Shown here one piece after another: positions 56,907 through 64,000 of a DNA stretch of 64,000 bases. The DNA is from Pohlia nutans. Lineage: Eukaryota > Streptophyta > Bryopsida > Bryales > Mniaceae. Numbering within the stretch: position 1 is the stretch's first letter; the number at the start of each line of letters is the position of its first letter. The position numbers were made by a program, and so were the translations under genes. Below the pieces are notes generated by a model that was not told the DNA's origin, searched no databases, and worked only from the letters and a program-made list of their open reading frames with translations. The stretch spans positions 43,322,372 to 43,386,371 of the forward strand of contig CM040089.1 of NCBI GenBank assembly GCA_022496805.1, written 5' to 3'.

Positions 56907-57316
56907 GGTAACAAGGTTAGATGTCCTAAAACCACCACCTCCTCCAACTATGACATGTAGAGTTTTCTTGGGGCCACCACGGTTGAGACTCAAAATCACC
57001 AATTTTACTATTCAAGTAAACCAATGGCATGCCAAGAATTGCGTAAAAGTAGTTGGTGATTTTGGGTATCATTATGAGTGAAAATTAGTACCACATGATG
57101 TAGTCATGGAGGAACCTATATGTTGATATTGAGTGCCGGTGTTCTTTCCTCTTTTAAAATTTTTATCAATTTGAATATTGGGAATAAAGTTGCAAAAATT
57201 TGTGCATTCCGTGAGAAATCTTCTTCCAAATGACCGAAAAATATTTCTCATAAATAACCTTGTTAAAATAAGGCCATGTTTCTTAAGTTGGTGGTTTTAG
57301 GACATCCAACCTTACC
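56907..57316. mobile_element. MITE with 30-bp terminal inverted repeats, 410 bp
   Basis: Left GGTAACAAGGTTAGATGTCC (continuing TAAAACCACCA) and right GGTGGTTTTAGGACATCC (continuing AACCTTACC) are inverted with three or four differences. The 73-residue frame that starts at 56860 runs through the left arm and is not a gene. Confidence 0.75.
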
Positions 57317-58696
57317 AGTACAACACTAGAGCTGATATGGGTGACCTTCAGGTATAAAATAAGATAGTTTGTTTACCTATATTTTTTACCCAGTGAACAA
57401 TTATTATTATCTATATATTAAGATGGTTGGGTATAGTACCGTGAGAAAGCTCTCGACAAGGAGGGAGAGGTGCACGGAGTTTGTTTCGTTGAATTTGGAC
57501 CTACAATGTGACAGTTATGGATTTTTAATGGAGTTTTGTAATTATAAATTGAATTAAGTTTTGAAAAATGGAATACAAGAGTTTTTTTATGTCATTCTTG
57601 GCATCGTTGACAAGTGGGGGTGCACCGAAGTCGTTTCGTAGCTTCTGAACATAAGGTGTGGACGTTATGGATTTTTAATATGATTTTGTGACCTCAATTT
57701 TGAATTAATTTATGGATAAATTATTCTAAAAAGCAAAAGCGAGGCACGAGGAACACTAAAACGCACGGGAACACAGGGAGCACAGAACATGGGGAGTTAG
57801 GGAAACATTTGGGGCAACGGTACATGGCCACACTAGTTATTATTAGTATTAGTATTAAAAAAACCAAATCATGATCTTGTTTCTTACACTTACTTAGTGC
57901 CAACGCCTATAGTAGTTAATTCTAGAATCGAATGTCAAAGTAGACACTATGGGTGAAAAAAATGATGATTTAAAAAAATGATCCAATTTTATTAAGTCAA
58001 TGTAGAAAACTATTCAAATCATGAAAAATTTATGTGTTTAATCAAAATTATTTTTTTGGTTAAACACATAAATTGGATTATGAATAGCCATGATCTTTGA
58101 ATTGAAACTCGTAAGATTTGAATTCATTTGAATTCTGAATATCTTATGAGTTGCAATTGATAATTTTGATAATTTGTGATAAAACCCAATTGAAAATCTT
58201 ATAAGTTGCAAAATGGTCCGCCCTGTTTGAATCGAAGAGGGCTCGCATTTGAAATATAAAGCATAGGACAATTATTTCGGGACAAAAAATGTCAAAAAAA
58301 TAGGATAATTATTTTCGGACAGAAAGAGTACATGCATTGTTATACAAATTTGATTCTACTTGTTTTAATTCACCACATGTAAAATCCCATCACTGGATCA
58401 AAAATTGTATCACCAATTGGGCACACTACCTTATGTCCCCTACTCTAAATCCTCTCCTTGAGTTAATGCAATAGGACAAAACCTACCCCCTATTTTGTGC
58501 ATGTAGGGGCTCACCTTAAAAAATAATCCCCTCTTCCAAGGATTTAAAATTCCCGCATAGATCCTTTTGAACCAATTTGGGCCCCACATGCCTCAAATTT
58601 GCAAAAAAAATTCTTGCCTAAAGTAGTCCCTAGGGTGCCCAAAATGGGGCCCATGGGTGAATAGTGCTTGCATTTACGTCAAGGGAGGATTTAGAG
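57317..58696. other. AT-rich intergenic with a hairpin and a possible Stowaway end
   Basis: An inverted repeat (AATTTATGTGTTTAA and TTAAACACATAAATT) lies at about 58027-58075. At 58309-58332 TTCGGACAGAAAGAGTAC resembles a decayed Stowaway terminus. No gene was seen. Confidence 0.4.
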
Positions 58697-58840
58697 CATA
58701 ACATTCAATAGCCTTCATGCACTCTGCTCATCACCTTGAGCCTCCACCTGTCCACTGAGCTATTGATGAAGTACAGTTGGATGTGGAATATTCCACACCA
58801 TCTACTGTAGAATGTTCAGTGCATGCCACTGAATGTTATG
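58697..58840. mobile_element. Foldback-type MITE with CATAACATTCA ends, copy 2
   Basis: CATAACATTCAATAGCCTTC at the left, inverted as CCACTGAATGTTATG at the right; 144 bp. Opposite orientation to 26605-26776. It lies 400 bp upstream of the KARI start. Confidence 0.75.
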
Positions 58841-59248
58841 AGTCAGGGATCTTATGTCGGCTTTGAGTTCATTTGTGAGGATTCTTCCCATGAAGCTGCG
58901 CACAAAGCCCTTGACAACAGAACTCCCGAGTTGCATCCCCGTCACCGTGAACCGCATTCCACGGTCTTAAGATAGGCACCCTACGACCGTGGATTTCGCT
59001 GCACGGTAGAACCAACCTCCACATCCACAACGCCAACGGCGCGCCACAGGCACAAATAGACAGTGCCCTCCCCTATATCCTCACCACTTCCGAATTTCCC
59101 ATTCCTTTTCGACTCTCTCAGGCAGGGATCTGCAGCTGCGCATTCTCAACGCACATTTGATTTTGGAGAGAATAAAAATTCCCAGCTCGCACAATCGGTT
59201 TTGGTGCTCCCAGCTCGCAATTGGGATTTGCAAGGGTTTTTGCCAACC
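58841..59248 (+). promoter_or_regulatory. Promoter and leader of the KARI gene
   Basis: The last 400 bp before the ATG is GC-richer than the DNA upstream. The frame is open upstream of the ATG without another ATG back to a GTG at 59063, so the leader is part of the first exon. The start context is AACCATGGC, favourable for plants. No TATA box was fixed. Confidence 0.4.
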
Positions 59249-63549
<4,301 letters not shown>

Positions 63550-64000
63550 ATGCCACAGGGTAACAGAGATCTGGAAACTTCATGATATGAGAAGAGGCTG
63601 TAGAGGAGGATTTTGAGGCTTATCTGTAGTCTTATCTGTGAAGAAGATATATTACATCTTCATGGATTTACCTCCATAACGATGCAAAGCTCCGTACCTT
63701 TGGGAGTTCAGTTTATAACGTTCCTTACACCAGGTTAAACATAGCAACTGTGTGTTCCCTGTATTATGTAACTTCGCTGGGAGGTTCATTGCAAGCCCAT
63801 GATTTCAATTGCAATACAGAAGTATTAAATCATTTCTTAGCTGTGCTGTACGTGTCAGGGGGAAAAGAATCAATTCAATGAATAGATTATTGACTTGGAT
63901 TGCCAAGCTGGCGCCAGGGCTCCGTTCATGAAGCAAGTGCTCAAGCTCCCAAAACACACACCGAAAGCTCAGGGGGAGGGAGTGAGGCAGCTCTGACAAA
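63550..64000 (+). other. KARI 3' UTR and downstream DNA
   Basis: The 3' UTR runs from the TAG. A candidate polyadenylation region with GTATTATGTAAC and AATACAGAAGTATTAAATCA lies at about 63760-63832. No other gene was seen before the window end. Confidence 0.45.

Noticed and set aside
59063..59248. N-terminal extension of KARI from 59063
   Set aside because: That codon is GTG, not ATG. The ATG at 59249 has a good context and gives a normal transit peptide.

Overview
The window is nuclear DNA from a land plant. Evidence: spliced genes with GT-AG introns of about 100-900 bp, a plant-type plastid ketol-acid reductoisomerase, a xyloglucan endotransglucosylase/hydrolase, an XS/XH-domain protein of the FDM/IDN2 type, and many short non-autonomous transposons. 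Short introns together with HET-domain genes, which are fungal-type and rare in plants, point to a non-seed plant such as a bryophyte; the exact lineage is inference.

Left part (1-25 kb). A HET-domain gene enters from the left edge (to 1501). A second, complete HET gene with one intron lies at 20677-23660. Between them is a transposon-rich stretch with a pseudogene copy of the second gene's 3' end (about 5441-5815), inside a segmental duplication (3505-7003 against 14110-25000). Comparing the two copies shows a 4.09 kb deletion with a 4-bp microhomology, and an empty versus filled site for a 541-bp element that duplicates TTAA. A decayed hAT-type transposase lies at 17715-18911.

Middle part (25-45 kb). 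A SEC-C-motif gene with a probable mitochondrial presequence (28084-30315), an intronless GC-rich XTH gene on the minus strand (33203-34054) with a two-unit tandem duplication on each side, a truncated U2 snRNA pseudogene (38877-38949), and an eight-exon gene for an unrecognised, probably plastid, membrane protein (40915-44351).

Right part (45-64 kb). A ten-exon FDM/IDN2-like gene on the minus strand (44879-48786), about 10 kb of AT-rich DNA with TTAA-flanked elements, then the eleven-exon KARI gene (59249-63549). There are no operons; the genes are unrelated single units.

The most striking signals are the HET cluster with its internal coding minisatellite, and a large set of TTAA-flanked elements with CCCCTAA/TTAGGGG ends (piggyBac-like by target and terminus). 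They fall into several sequence families, are nested in each other, and one short family lies in introns of three of the five spliced host genes. A second family with 3-bp target duplications (TGGCCCATTCACAC ends) has at least five copies. Exon maps are manual and rest on splice consensus, frame continuity and family resemblance; no search was run.
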